This document shows positions 27,494 to 38,766 of a stretch of DNA of 41,919 nucleotides, piece after piece (position 1 is the stretch's first letter; each line of letters begins with the position of its first letter). The DNA comes from an uncultured Chlorobiaceae bacterium (GTDB lineage: Bacteria; Bacteroidota; Chlorobiia; Chlorobiales; Chlorobiaceae): assembly GCA_903824295.1 (NCBI GenBank), contig CAIJWE010000077.1, positions 1-41,919 on the forward strand. Direction: 5' to 3'. The notes under the pieces are model-generated. The model was not told the origin of the DNA. It did no database searches and saw only the letters and a program-made list of their open reading frames with translations. The position numbers and the translations under genes are program-made.

Positions 27494-27919
27494 GTGCCCC
27501 GATTTCCTAAAAGGACGTTCATCATAAACTGGCTGAAGGCTTTGATGCTCTCCCCGGGAATGCTTTTTCCTGCAGCATATCTTCTGGTCTATCTTTCCAC
27601 CAATATCTACCTGAACACTGATTTCAAAAAGAACCTTGCCCAATCGGTAACCCGGGCAACCGGCAACATCTGGCATGTCAACATTAAATCGCTGAACTCT
27701 GGCCCGGTTCTTGATTCCATCACGCTCAATACCATTGAGCTCACGCCCGTTGTTCAATCCCGTAACAGCGGGAGAAGTACCAATCATGCCATTACCATCA
27801 AAACCCTCGAAATAGCGAGCCCCGAACTCCAGAATATTCTCTTCAGCCGCAAAGAGCGGCTTTTGTCCACGAAAGCGGTCTGCGAAAAAATTCTTTCCGA
27901 TGAGCGACTGGTTCAGTGA
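27494..27919 (+). CDS. Small membrane-anchored hypothetical protein
   Basis: 141 residues from GTG 27494 (or 124 from ATG 27545). One N-terminal transmembrane helix (MLFPAAYLLVYLSTNIYL) precedes a beta-rich region (TGNIWHVNIKSLNSGP, LDSITLNTIELTP) like the start of AsmA/DUF748-type envelope proteins. Its 3' end overlaps the convergent lepB 3' end by 7 bases. The opposite strand has a longer open frame without protein-like features, so this strand is preferred. Function unknown. Confidence 0.6.
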   Translation: MPRFPKRTFIINWLKALMLSPGMLFPAAYLLVYLSTNIYLNTDFKKNLAQSVTRATGNIWHVNIKSLNSGPVLDSITLNTIELTPVVQSRNSGRSTNHAITIKTLEIASPELQNILFSRKERLLSTKAVCEKILSDERLVQ

Positions 27920-28743
27920 ACCATCAACCCCGGGCGCGTCCATCTGATCGAAGCAATTTTGCCGACAGGATCAGTGAGCAACGAAAGATCAGGATTCCAT
28001 GACCAGTAGACCATCAAAGCCTGACCGACAAGATCTTTTTCCGGCAAAAAACCCCAGAAACGACTGTCGAGACTATTGTCGCGATTGTCGCCCATCGCAA
28101 AGTAGTAATTTTCATGAACGGTATACTCCTGAACCGGGGAACCGTCCACAAAGACCTCCCTCCCTTGCAGACTCACTTCATGTCCTTCATCGGCAACAAG
28201 TGCGCTGTAGAGTGGATAGGTTGCCGCTGTAAGCCGCACAACATCTCCTTTGCGGGGAATGCGTAGAGGACCGTAGTTATCTTTGTTGAAATTGGAATAC
28301 TGCGGAAAGATCGTGTAATCTCCTCTTCCGGCAGGTTCACGATTTCCGATAAACTGTGCATGTTCCGGCAGAGTCACCCGTTTTTTATTGATAAAGAGCT
28401 GCTGGTCATGAATCTCAAGGGTATCTCCACTCAAGGCTACACAACGCTTGATATAGTTCAATGAACGATCTTTTGGAAACTTGAAAACGATGATATCGCC
28501 ACGATCAACCTTGTCAACGCCCGGCAGACGAATCTCGGTAAAGGGCACTTTTGGCCCGTAGACATATTTGTTGACAAAAAGAAAATCACCTGCAAGCAGC
28601 GTGCTCTCCATCGAGCCAGTTGGAATACGGTATGATTCTACAACAAAAACCCTAAGAACCGTTGCAAATATTGCAGCAATAATGAGGGCTTCAAACCACT
28701 CTCTTGAATGTTTTTTTTCCGGTTTACCCTTCTGTGTATTCAA
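27913..28743 (-). CDS. lepB: Signal peptidase I
   Basis: 276 residues. Cleaves Sec/Tat signal peptides at the outer face of the inner membrane. One N-terminal membrane helix (ALIIAAIFATVLRVFVVES) is followed by catalytic S44 in PTGSMEST and K99 in YIKRC, then the conserved GDNRDNSLDSRFWG. The frame can only begin at TTG 28743 among usual starts: the upstream in-frame stop is at about 28782, and the next ATG is after the active site. Lies 36 bases after lepA; probably cotranscribed. Assignment firm, start less so. Confidence 0.95.
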   Translation of the reverse strand: MNTQKGKPEKKHSREWFEALIIAAIFATVLRVFVVESYRIPTGSMESTLLAGDFLFVNKYVYGPKVPFTEIRLPGVDKVDRGDIIVFKFPKDRSLNYIKRCVALSGDTLEIHDQQLFINKKRVTLPEHAQFIGNREPAGRGDYTIFPQYSNFNKDNYGPLRIPRKGDVVRLTAATYPLYSALVADEGHEVSLQGREVFVDGSPVQEYTVHENYYFAMGDNRDNSLDSRFWGFLPEKDLVGQALMVYWSWNPDLSLLTDPVGKIASIRWTRPGLMVH

Positions 28744-28779
28744 TGATGCAGCAGTTAAATCGTTATTAGAAATAGATCA

Positions 28780-30597
28780 CTATTCATCAATATTCAACAA
28801 TGCAAGGAAGGCCTCCTGAGGTACCTCTACCCTGCCGACCTGTTTCATCCTCTTTTTGCCCTCTTTCTGTTTTTCAAGCAGCTTGCGCTTTCGGCTGATA
28901 TCGCCGCCATAACATTTAGCCAGAACGTTTTTGCGCATCGCCGATATGGTTTCGCGCGAAATAACCTTGCTGCCGATAGCCGCCTGGATAGCAACTTCAT
29001 ACATCTGCTTGGGAATAATCCCTTTCAATTTCAGGCAGAGCTTCTTACCCCAGTCATAGGCTTTTGAGCGGTGAACAACAATCGAGAGGGCATCGACCGT
29101 TTCGCCGTTCAGCAGTACATCAAGCTTGACCAGATCGGAATCACGGTAACCGACATACTCGTAATCCATTGATGCATAACCTTTTGAAATTGATTTGAGG
29201 CGATCGTGAAAATCAAAAACAATTTCAGCCAGCGGAAACTCGAAGTGCATGATCACCCTTGTGGTATCGAGGTAATCGGTATTCTTGTACTCTCCACGAC
29301 GCTCCATGCCAAGCTTCATGATATTGCCAATGTAATCGGCAAGCGTGATGATCTGCATGGTAACATAGGGCTCCTCAACAAGGTTGATACGTCCCGTCTC
29401 GGGCATCTTGGAGGGATTGTCAACAATGACAACTTCTCCATTGGTCATGACAACCCGGTATTCAACGTTCGGAACCGTGGTAATGATATTGACACCGTAC
29501 TCCCGCTCAAGACGCTCCTGGATAATCTCCATGTGGAGCAGGCCAAGAAATCCGCACCGGAAGCCAAAACCGAGAGCTACGGAGGTTTCTGGGGTATAGA
29601 GCAGCGAGGCATCGTTCAGGGCAAGCTTTTCAAGCGACTCGCGAAGATCCTCAAATTCGTTCGAGTTAATCGGGTAGAGGCCACTGAAAACCATCGGCTT
29701 GACCTCCTTGTAACCAGCAAGACGCTCGTGTGCCGGATTGTCGGCAAGCGTGACCGTATCGCCAACCTTGGCGTCTTTGACATCCTTGATGGAGCAGATA
29801 AGGTAGCCGACATCTCCGGATTCGAGAGAGGATTTCGGCTGTCGTTTCATGCTCATGGTACCAATCTCTTCAGCAAAGAAGATCTTGTTGCTTGCAAAAA
29901 ATTTGACCCTGTCACCCTTTTTAAGAGATCCCTCAACAATTCGAAGATAGATCACCGCGCCACGATAGGAATCGAAGACCGAGTCAAAAATCAGTGCCCG
30001 CAAGGGAAGATGGTTATTGTCGGCCGGTGCTGGGATGCGCTGAACAATCGCCTCAATGAGTTCAGCAACCCCGATACCGGCTTTGGCCGATACTTGAAGG
30101 ATCTCCTCGCGTTTGATACCGATAAGGTCCATGATCTGACGGGCAACACCCTCTACATCGGACGAGGGTAAATCAATTTTATTGATGACCGGAATAATAT
30201 CGAGCCCGGCATCGAGAGCAAGATAGAGGTTGGCGATGGTCTGCGCTTCTACTCCCTGGGTAGCATCAACAATAAGAAGAGCCCCTTCGCAGGCAGCAAG
30301 AGAGCGTGAAACTTCATAGCTGAAATCAACGTGACCAGGGGTATCAATAAGGTTCAGGGTATATTCCAAACCATCTGCCGCCCTGTGTTTCATCTGGATG
30401 GCATGACTTTTTATGGTAATGCCCCGCTCGCGCTCCAGATCCATATCATCAAGAACCTGTGCAGAGGCCATCTGGGTTCGGTCAAGCGTGTTCGTTATTT
30501 CGAGCAGGCGGTCGGCCAGGGTGGATTTTCCGTGATCGATATGGGCGATAATGCAGAAGTTCCGGATACGGTTGACTTCTGTACTGGACAATGCCAT
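28780..30597 (-). CDS. lepA: Elongation factor 4 (LepA)
   Basis: 605 residues. Ribosomal GTPase that back-translocates or helps initiation/assembly. G1 AHIDHGKST (18-26), switch [12 protein letters not shown]3 DTPGHVDF and G4 NKIDLP are clear. The C-terminal domain unique to LepA starts near [23 protein letters not shown]. Length is standard. Followed 36 bases later by lepB, and 81 bases after fmt. Confidence 0.98.
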   Translation of the reverse strand: MALSSTEVNRIRNFCIIAHIDHGKSTLADRLLEITNTLDRTQMASAQVLDDMDLERERGITIKSHAIQMKHRAADGLEYTLNLIDTPGHVDFSYEVSRSLAACEGALLIVDATQGVEAQTIANLYLALDAGLDIIPVINKIDLPSSDVEGVARQIMDLIGIKREEILQVSAKAGIGVAELIEAIVQRIPAPADNNHLPLRALIFDSVFDSYRGAVIYLRIVEGSLKKGDRVKFFASNKIFFAEEIGTMSMKRQPKSSLESGDVGYLICSIKDVKDAKVGDTVTLADNPAHERLAGYKEVKPMVFSGLYPINSNEFEDLRESLEKLALNDASLLYTPETSVALGFGFRCGFLGLLHMEIIQERLEREYGVNIITTVPNVEYRVVMTNGEVVIVDNPSKMPETGRINLVEEPYVTMQIITLADYIGNIMKLGMERRGEYKNTDYLDTTRVIMHFEFPLAEIVFDFHDRLKSISKGYASMDYEYVGYRDSDLVKLDVLLNGETVDALSIVVHRSKAYDWGKKLCLKLKGIIPKQMYEVAIQAAIGSKVISRETISAMRKNVLAKCYGGDISRKRKLLEKQKEGKKRMKQVGRVEVPQEAFLALLNIDE

Positions 30598-30678
30598 AAA
30601 ATGAGCGTTTGATTCTGGTTAATAATTCAATGTTCGCTAATATAACCAATTAATGGGATTGTGACACAGCCCCGGTCG

Positions 30679-31623
30679 TTAGACGCATTGTGATGACCCT
30701 GCATCGGCTCGGAAACCTCGAAGAAATTCGGAGGCTTCCATCGTTTTACGCCCCTCAAGCTGCAGAGACAGCAGCTCAAGCCAGCCGTCAGAGCATTTTG
30801 CATAGAGCCGACCCTGATCGACAAAAAGGGTACCAGGAAGAGCTGAAACCGTTTCAACCGCAAGCTCTGCCGGAGATGCCCTGAAAATCTTCATGGTTTT
30901 ACCCCTGAAGGTTGTCCATGCCGCAGGCTTCAAAGAAAGCCCCCGGATAAAGTCATGGATGGCCAAAACAGGCTGCGACCAGGCAAGCCGTGTATTGTCG
31001 CGGGTAAGTTTTGGTGCCCTCGAAGCAAGCGCGTCATTCTGGTTTGATACGACCACACTCCCGGAAGCAATCAACTGCAAGGTATCAACAACCACTTGAG
31101 CGCCGATCACCGAGAGACGACGGGCAAGATCGGTCGCATTTTCATCAGGAGCAATCGGCGTTTTTTGCTGGAGAATGATAGTACCGGTATCGACTCGCTG
31201 CTGCAGAAAAAATGTGGTGACACCGGTTTCGCTCTCTCCCCTGATAAGGGCCCAATTGATGGGCGCCGCACCACGATAGGCTGGCAAGAGTGATGCGTGA
31301 AGATTAAAGGCACCGAGAGCGGCCTGCTCATAGACCGCAGGTGGAAGAATGCGAAAAGCGGCAACAATAATAACATCTGGACGGTATGCCGCTACCGTTT
31401 CTGCAAAATCAGGACGGGCCACATCGTCAATTTCATAAATCGGAAGAGCAAGGGCAATCGCCGCCTGCTTTACCGCCGAGGGCTCGGTATCGGCATGTTT
31501 GCTCTTTCGGGGTTTGTCCGATCCGGTAACAACCAGAACAATTTCAAACGTCTCCTTTTCAGCCGCAACAGCCTGCAACGAGGGAACGGCAAAGTCGGGC
31601 GTTCCCATAAAGATAATCCGCAT
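30679..31623 (-). CDS. fmt: Methionyl-tRNA formyltransferase
   Basis: About 314 residues. Formylates initiator Met-tRNA with 10-formyl-THF. Family signatures are [35 protein letters not shown] (catalytic Asn/His) and the C-terminal OB-like tRNA domain. ATG 31623 is chosen; an in-frame TTG nine bases upstream overlaps the def stop. It lies 5 bases after def, the common def-fmt pairing. Confidence 0.97.
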   Translation of the reverse strand: MRIIFMGTPDFAVPSLQAVAAEKETFEIVLVVTGSDKPRKSKHADTEPSAVKQAAIALALPIYEIDDVARPDFAETVAAYRPDVIIVAAFRILPPAVYEQAALGAFNLHASLLPAYRGAAPINWALIRGESETGVTTFFLQQRVDTGTIILQQKTPIAPDENATDLARRLSVIGAQVVVDTLQLIASGSVVVSNQNDALASRAPKLTRDNTRLAWSQPVLAIHDFIRGLSLKPAAWTTFRGKTMKIFRASPAELAVETVSALPGTLFVDQGRLYAKCSDGWLELLSLQLEGRKTMEASEFLRGFRADAGSSQCV

Positions 31624-31628
31624 GGCAC

Positions 31629-32195
31629 TCAAGAGTGTTTAGATATAACAGCAACATCCCGCATCACAACCGGGTACTCAGCATCGACAATACCAGAGGA
31701 AAGTGCCGAAAGCTCTTTCTGGATTTTTTTCCGGTCACGTTTCTCCATCCTGTCGACAAAAAGGGTACCATCAAGATGATCGATTTCATGCTGAAGCGCC
31801 CTTGCAATCATACCGGAAAATTCACCGGTTTGCTCTTCAAAGTGCTCATCACGATATTTCAGAGTGATAGCCGAGGGACGGGTCACATAGCCTTTAACGC
31901 CGGGAACACTCAAACACCCCTCCTCCATTTCGTTGTAACCTCTGACAGAAAGAAGATGAGGATTAATGACCACCATCGGCTTTTCACGCTCATAGTCGTC
32001 GACACAAGAGAGATCAAGCACAATCAGCCGGATCGAACGCCCTACCTGGGGAGCTGCCAAACCAATGCCCGAGGCATTGCGCATCGACTCGAACATGGAG
32101 GCAACAAGCTCGTCAATTCCGCTGTCAACACCTTTAAGCGGCTTGGCTTTCTGTCGAAGAATATCATCACTGTAGATGTTGATCGGTAAAATCAT
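31629..32195 (-). CDS. def: Peptide deformylase
   Basis: 188 residues. Removes N-formyl groups from nascent proteins. All three motifs are present: [10 protein letters not shown] (43-52), EGCLS with metal ligand C94, and QHEIDHLDG with H136, E137 and H140. Fe2+/Zn2+ enzyme of type 1. First gene of the def-fmt-(lepA-lepB) run. The opposite-strand open frame of nearly equal size is its shadow. Confidence 0.98.
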   Translation of the reverse strand: MILPINIYSDDILRQKAKPLKGVDSGIDELVASMFESMRNASGIGLAAPQVGRSIRLIVLDLSCVDDYEREKPMVVINPHLLSVRGYNEMEEGCLSVPGVKGYVTRPSAITLKYRDEHFEEQTGEFSGMIARALQHEIDHLDGTLFVDRMEKRDRKKIQKELSALSSGIVDAEYPVVMRDVAVISKHS

Positions 32196-32394
32196 ACTGC
32201 TCTAATTTTATATGCAAGTCACACCAGACCCTCAGGAAAATATAACTGACCGACTCCGCAAAAAAAGACGATTCTTTACAGATTTTCAATTTTTTTTACC
32301 GCTCACCACTCCTCTTCCCGCTTTGCCAACATAAGGTTTATATCCCTGTTTCAGCAACTTCCCTCACATTTTTCCGTTTCCGCATTAAATGCAC

Positions 32395-32416
32395 AAACCC
32401 CGCGAAAGCGGGGTTT
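32395..32416 (-). terminator. Hairpin terminator after tRNA-Ser(GCT)
   Basis: AAACCCCGC-GAAA-GCGGGGTTT, a 9-bp perfect stem with a tetraloop, lies just beyond the 3' end of the last tRNA of the minus-strand cluster. The following T content is modest, so termination is likely but not certain. Confidence 0.65.
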
Positions 32417-32420
32417 GTTG

Positions 32421-32510
32421 CGGAGAGGGAGGGATTCGAACCCTCGGTAGCCCTATAAGAACTACGTCGGTTTAGCAAACCGGTGCCTTCAGCCGCTCGG
32501 CCACCTCTCC
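32421..32510 (-). tRNA. tRNA-Ser (GCT)
   Basis: About 90 bases with a class-II long variable arm. Acceptor GGAGAGG (5') pairs with CCTCTCC, the T-arm reads GGGTTCGAATCCC, and the anticodon loop holds GCT (in CCGGTTTGCTAAACCGG). Discriminator base G, as in serine tRNAs. CCA is not encoded. Confidence 0.93.
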
Positions 32511-32522
32511 AGGGTGGTGTTG

Positions 32523-32605
32523 CGGAGGATGAGGGACTCGAACCCCCATGGGCGTGAACCCGGCAGTTTTCAAGACTGCTGCCTTACCAATTAGGCAAAT
32601 CCTCC
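32523..32605 (-). tRNA. tRNA-Ser (TGA)
   Basis: About 83 bases. Acceptor GGAGGAT pairs with ATCCTCC, the anticodon loop reads CTTGAAA (anticodon TGA), and a variable arm and a GTTCGAGTC T-loop are present. Discriminator G. It is separated from tRNA-Ser(GCT) by only 12 bases, so probably processed from one transcript. Confidence 0.92.
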
Positions 32606-32696
32606 GAGTTTTTAAAGAACAGTGGACGAATATAATAAATCATCCCGGAAATCATGAAAAAAAAGCCTTACAACGTTATTTCAATAATTTTTCTGG

Positions 32697-32784
32697 CGGA
32701 GAGGGAGGGATTCGAACCCTCGAGGGCTGTGACACCCTACCCGCTTTCCAGGCGAGCGCACTAGACCAACTATGCGACCTCTCC
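32697..32784 (-). tRNA. tRNA-Ser (GGA)
   Basis: About 88 bases, class-II fold. Acceptor GGAGAGG pairs with CCTCTCC, the anticodon stem-loop GCTCGCCTGGAAAGCGG gives anticodon GGA, and the T-loop is GGTTCGAATCC. Discriminator G. First of the three serine tRNAs in transcription order. Confidence 0.92.
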
Positions 32785-32966
32785 AATAATACAAGGCCTG
32801 TAATTTACACTCTATTTTTGATTTTCAAAAACATTCTCTCTCCCATATTTCTTTTTAACGCTCATGTTCTGCAGCCTTATCTCTAAAGACTCCATTTTTC
32901 TGTTGCATGGTAACCAAGATTAACATTGTCATTCTATGCCCACTTTTTGTAAATTGGCGAAATTGA

Positions 32967-34493
<1,527 letters not shown>

Positions 34494-34760
34494 CGTACGG
34501 GGGGCGGGGTCATCCCGCCCTTACAATCGTACCACCACGTCGTACGGGCGGGGTTATCCCGCCCCATTCCGTCGTACCACCACGTCGTATGGGCGGGGTC
34601 ATCCCGCCCCATTCCATCGTACCACCACGTCGTAGGGGCGGGGTCATCCCGCCCCATTCCATCGTACCACCACGTCGTAGGGGCGGGGTCATCCCGCCCT
34701 GATGGCGTATGGTGGTTTTATGGTAAGGGCGGGATGACCCCGCCCCTACGGGTGAATGGA
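34494..34760. repeat. 45-bp palindromic tandem repeat at a convergent gene junction
   Basis: About four and a half units of 45 bases, each with GGGCGGGGTCATCCCGCCC (a self-complementary hairpin core) and ACCACCACGTCGTA. An inverted copy with GGGCGGGATGACCCCGCC follows at 34727-34747. Units differ at only a few bases. It lies between the 3' ends of guaB and bchT, where such hairpins could end transcription from both sides. Both strands translate into repeats; I do not accept these as genes. Confidence 0.85.
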
Positions 34761-34795
34761 TACGATTGGCGGGGTTTCCACCGCGCCATGGCGAA

Positions 34796-37700
34796 TTATT
34801 TGTCGTCGGTCAGGCCTTCGAGGCGGTCTTCCAGATCGGCATAGATCTGCTGCAACTCATCAATCATACTCTGGTCAGCTTTCCACATGCCACGCCCGTT
34901 GGCTTCAAGCATTCGGCCAACAATGTTTTTGATTGCCTGCGGATTAAGCGTTGCCAGCCGCTCCCTCATTTCAGGATCAAGCGCATAGGTCTCGGCGGTT
35001 TTTTTGTAAACCCAGTCATCGACACTCTTGGTTACGGCATCCCATCCAAGCATGTAGGTGACGCGGTTGCTGATTTCACCGGCACCGCTGTGACCATGCT
35101 TGAGCATCCCTTCAAACCACTTTGGATTGAGCAGTTTGGATCGGTACTCAATGCGCAGCGATTTTTCGGCATCATCCACCTTAATGTCGGAGGTGAACGA
35201 TTCAACGTAGTTGAGCTTGACGTCACCAGGCTTTGTATTGCGGCGGCGCGCGGCCAACTGAAGCGAACCCGAAGAAGAGAAGTAGTGGTCGATATCAGAG
35301 ATACCGAATTCGGTAGAGTCAACCTGGTGCACCACACGGTCAACCGACCCAAGCAGCTTCTGCAGAATAGCGGATTCATTCTCCCCTTTCCTGCCTCCAC
35401 CGTAGGCACTGCTGTTGCGGCGAATAAAGAGATCATCAAGGTCATTTTCTGATTCCCATGCGGAGTCCTCAATCATGTCATCAACGTAGGTTCCATAAGC
35501 ACCGGGAGCCTGGGTAAACTGGCGGGCGGTCGCAGTTTCAAACGCCATGCCGGAGGCAATCGCCTCATCAACATGTTTTTTAACATAGTTCATCTCAATT
35601 GGCTCATCAGCTTTGGCCGCTTCTTTAACAAGGCGATCAAGTTGATCCATAAGCAGACCGAACGCATCGCGGAAAATCGGGCTGAGCTGCATGAGTACAT
35701 CAATGCGCGGACGGCCAAGCTTGTCAAGCGACACAAGACTATAGTGACTGATTTTACCAAATGCATCATAGGATGGTTCTCCTCCGAGCAGACGGATCAC
35801 AACGGCAACTGCTTCACCTTTTGTTTTAATGGTATCAAGACCCCAGAGCACCTGGGCGATGGTTTCGGGATACTCTCCTGCATTTTCTTCACGATGCTTT
35901 TTGACAATGCTGTCGGCAATGAGCGAGCCTCGCTTGAAAGCAAGTACCGATGGAATTCTCCACGGATCAATAGAGTGTATGTTGCGGCCCGAAGGGAGCA
36001 CATTAATACCATCGCGCACCAGGTCACCGCCAGGACCGGAAGAGATGTAACGGCCAGAAAGTACCTTCATGAGGGAATCGAGCTCACCGGTATTGTCGCG
36101 AAGCGCAGAAAGAATCCCTGCACCCTCCCTCATCAACTGATCAATAAATGGCAGATAATCTGCAGGAAGTCGCCCCCCTCCTGTTATGGTGGCAAAAGCT
36201 CCCGATGCATTTTTCCGGTCAAAGAGCACCTGCTGGACAAAATCACGGCAGGCACCATCAACCCACTCACGAAGGCGGATAGCCTCCTCTTCGCCCTTTC
36301 TCGAACGACTGGTCAACTCCTCGTAGCCCTTGTAATGTCCATTCTTCCCTGAAGCAGTCATAAGAAGAGAGGGTAGAGTTCTGGCATCTTCCACCCTGTT
36401 TTTAAGGGTTTCAGTGACCGTAATAATCTGCGCTTCAAGAGGACTCGCCTCACCAAAAACATGGAGCGAATTGGAAATCAGCCGGTTTTCGAGTTCGCTG
36501 ACGTAGATATAGAGCCGGCTGACATAATCGCTGAACCCTTCATTTTCAGGGCGGGGACAATCGTCAGTCAGATTGAGCAGCTCGGCTTTCTGCATAATAG
36601 CCTCTTCAAAACCAGAATTCTCTCCCTGCCCTTCAATAGAGCCTGAAAAAGTTCTCTCACGGAAATCGACCAGCAGATCTTTCAATGCGGGAAGCTCCTT
36701 ATAGAGACCGGCACGCGAAAGCGGCGGCACAACATGGGAAACCATGGTCGCCAGCCCTCGCCGTTTGGCAATGCTGGATTCACTCGGATTGTTCACCGGA
36801 TAAATGTAGATATGCGGCACCTCTCCAAGAAGAGCATCCGGCCAGCATTCGCCGGTAAGGCCGGTCGGGAGTCCCGGCATCCATTCGACCGATCCGTGCA
36901 TGCCGACATGCACCATGGCATGAGCCTGAAACTCGCGGCTTATCCAGCGGTAGAAGGCTATATACTGGTGGTGCGGCGTGTTTGACTTGTCGAAGAGCAA
37001 GCGCATAGGATCGCCCTGCACACCGATACGCGGCTGAACACCAATAAAGATGTTTCCAAATTGTAGACCTCCGATAAAGACATCATGCTCCCCGATCGGA
37101 ACAATCTCTCCAGGAAATTTCTGCCACCGCTCCTCTATGCGTTCCCGTTCCCGTGAAGAGGTAAGCCCCTTGAAGCTATCATAGCTCACTTTCAGGGCAT
37201 CCGGCTGGTGCTGTTTGATCTGGTGATCGGTTGCCTGATCAAGTGCCTGAAAAAGCGCATCGGACGATTCGGGAAGCTGACCAACAGTATATCCCTCTTT
37301 TTTCAGCCTCTGCAGAGCAGCCAAAAGCGTTCTTGGAACATCGAGAAGAGCCGCAGTGGCTTTTTTTCCAAGACCAGGAGGATAATCGTAGACAACAAAG
37401 GCAATTTTTTTATCCCTGTTGGCCGTTGCCCGTAAACGGAGCCACTGACTGACAATGCCTGCAAGCCGGTCAAGCCGTTCAGGAACCGTCTCTACCTTGC
37501 CATCCTCAATAGCTCCAAGCACAACCGGACAAATCGCACCGTCCATCTCCGGAATGGCGTAGGTAAAGGTCATCTGCATGGGCGATACACCAAGCTCTTT
37601 CCATGATTCAAAACCCTGAGTCAAGAGAGGCTGGGCAACAATATAGGGAACATCAAGCTTTGTCATGATCTCGTGACGCGCCTCAGCCGCCGTTCCCGGC

Positions 37701-38626
37701 TTGGTCGAACCAGCAGGGCCACCCACAAGGCCAAAGCCCATCATATTGACAAGGAGATCAATCTTCTCCTTCACAAACCAGTCCCGCACCAGTACATGAC
37801 CTTCAACTCCCGTCACAAAGGACGGAAAAAGATGAATTCCCCGTTTTTCAAGCACACGGATGGTGTTGTCGATATAGCTTTTTTCCTGCAGCAGGTGTTT
37901 ACGGAAAAACAACAGACCGATTTTCTGGCCCTTGTCGATATTGATCCCGCGCTTTTTCAACCAGTTTTTATAACTCTTGACATCGGTAAAAAAAGCTGGA
38001 GCATCAGGATGATAGATACCCATGTTCGGCACCTCAACAAGCGCCCCGACAGTGACCGGCTCATTAAAATATTCCCGAAGAATAAGGCGGAACATGTTGG
38101 CAATATTCTCCGCCGTCGGCTGCATCCAGTAGGAGTAAACCATCAGCCAGTTCTTGAAATCCTTTGCCTTGTTGGGCACAAGAGGCAGAATGGTGCGCAT
38201 GATCTTCATGAGCTTCATGTAGCCGTAAAGAGCATCCTCATCGCGCCCCTTCACCAGCATTTTAGCCACTTTTTTGACCATATCCGGCATTCCGGCCTTT
38301 CCATCCCCGACAGAATAGCTCCCTACTTTGGTCAATGCCATGGCTTCGGGCATGGACTCAAAAATAAAGATGGTCTTTTCATTACTCGATTGATCAAGCT
38401 GCAGCTTGAACCAGTCGATCTGCTCCTTGAAATTGATCATGCTCATAAAGAGACAATCAGCCTCCTGAATTGCTTTCGCCGCTTCAGGATGCTTTTTTTC
38501 AAGATCAATATCACTCAACTGGGTCAATTCAGCTTCGCTGGAAAGAAGCCCCTTAATCTTTTTCCAGAGAGCAGCGTTGTACTGCTCAAGACCGACAATA
38601 GCAACAATTTTACGAAGATCAGACAT
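34796..38626 (-). CDS. bchT: Magnesium chelatase H-subunit paralog (BchT type)
   Basis: 1276 residues, the size of BchH/CobN-family porphyrin-binding subunits. It binds protoporphyrin IX and receives Mg2+ when driven by BchI and BchD. Family hallmarks include the HVGMHGSVEWMPGLPTG region, ANYNA-like C-terminal repeats and LKHGHSGAGEISNRV. Green sulfur bacteria carry three H paralogs, BchH, BchS and BchT; the one beside bchD-bchI is, from my knowledge of Chlorobium, BchT. The paralog call is therefore from context. ATG 38626; separated from bchD by 140 bases including a strong hairpin. Confidence 0.9.
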   Translation of the reverse strand: MSDLRKIVAIVGLEQYNAALWKKIKGLLSSEAELTQLSDIDLEKKHPEAAKAIQEADCLFMSMINFKEQIDWFKLQLDQSSNEKTIFIFESMPEAMALTKVGSYSVGDGKAGMPDMVKKVAKMLVKGRDEDALYGYMKLMKIMRTILPLVPNKAKDFKNWLMVYSYWMQPTAENIANMFRLILREYFNEPVTVGALVEVPNMGIYHPDAPAFFTDVKSYKNWLKKRGINIDKGQKIGLLFFRKHLLQEKSYIDNTIRVLEKRGIHLFPSFVTGVEGHVLVRDWFVKEKIDLLVNMMGFGLVGGPAGSTKPGTAAEARHEIMTKLDVPYIVAQPLLTQGFESWKELGVSPMQMTFTYAIPEMDGAICPVVLGAIEDGKVETVPERLDRLAGIVSQWLRLRATANRDKKIAFVVYDYPPGLGKKATAALLDVPRTLLAALQRLKKEGYTVGQLPESSDALFQALDQATDHQIKQHQPDALKVSYDSFKGLTSSRERERIEERWQKFPGEIVPIGEHDVFIGGLQFGNIFIGVQPRIGVQGDPMRLLFDKSNTPHHQYIAFYRWISREFQAHAMVHVGMHGSVEWMPGLPTGLTGECWPDALLGEVPHIYIYPVNNPSESSIAKRRGLATMVSHVVPPLSRAGLYKELPALKDLLVDFRERTFSGSIEGQGENSGFEEAIMQKAELLNLTDDCPRPENEGFSDYVSRLYIYVSELENRLISNSLHVFGEASPLEAQIITVTETLKNRVEDARTLPSLLMTASGKNGHYKGYEELTSRSRKGEEEAIRLREWVDGACRDFVQQVLFDRKNASGAFATITGGGRLPADYLPFIDQLMREGAGILSALRDNTGELDSLMKVLSGRYISSGPGGDLVRDGINVLPSGRNIHSIDPWRIPSVLAFKRGSLIADSIVKKHREENAGEYPETIAQVLWGLDTIKTKGEAVAVVIRLLGGEPSYDAFGKISHYSLVSLDKLGRPRIDVLMQLSPIFRDAFGLLMDQLDRLVKEAAKADEPIEMNYVKKHVDEAIASGMAFETATARQFTQAPGAYGTYVDDMIEDSAWESENDLDDLFIRRNSSAYGGGRKGENESAILQKLLGSVDRVVHQVDSTEFGISDIDHYFSSSGSLQLAARRRNTKPGDVKLNYVESFTSDIKVDDAEKSLRIEYRSKLLNPKWFEGMLKHGHSGAGEISNRVTYMLGWDAVTKSVDDWVYKKTAETYALDPEMRERLATLNPQAIKNIVGRMLEANGRGMWKADQSMIDELQQIYADLEDRLEGLTDDK

Positions 38627-38720
38627 GATAGAATAAGTAGGTACGCATTAGATTGTATCTCGTTCACAACAACTAAAAAACGGTATACCTCCAATGTATA
38701 AAAGAAGCCGAATAATTCCG

Positions 38721-38758
38721 AAAATGACCTTTCCGGTTTGGAGAACCGGAAAGGTCAT
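38721..38758 (-). terminator. Hairpin terminator between bchD and bchT
   Basis: A perfect 15-bp stem (ATGACCTTTCCGGTT with AACCGGAAAGGTCAT) with a 5-base loop, followed by ATTTT on the minus strand, nine bases after the bchD stop. It suggests that bchT has its own promoter or that readthrough is regulated. Confidence 0.75.
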
Positions 38759-38766
38759 CGACCATT

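Noticed and set aside
27404-27943. 179-codon minus-strand frame covering the small membrane protein gene
   Set aside because: It overlaps the lepB end and lacks protein-like patterns, whereas the plus strand encodes a membrane helix and regular strands.
29206-30171. 321-codon plus-strand open frame opposite lepA
   Set aside because: lepA is certain; this is a codon-bias shadow.
34494-34760. CRISPR array
   Set aside because: Units are contiguous 45-bp tandem repeats without unique spacers, and there are no cas genes in the window.
37673-38701. 342-codon plus-strand open frame opposite bchT
   Set aside because: bchT is certain and the product has no recognisable features.
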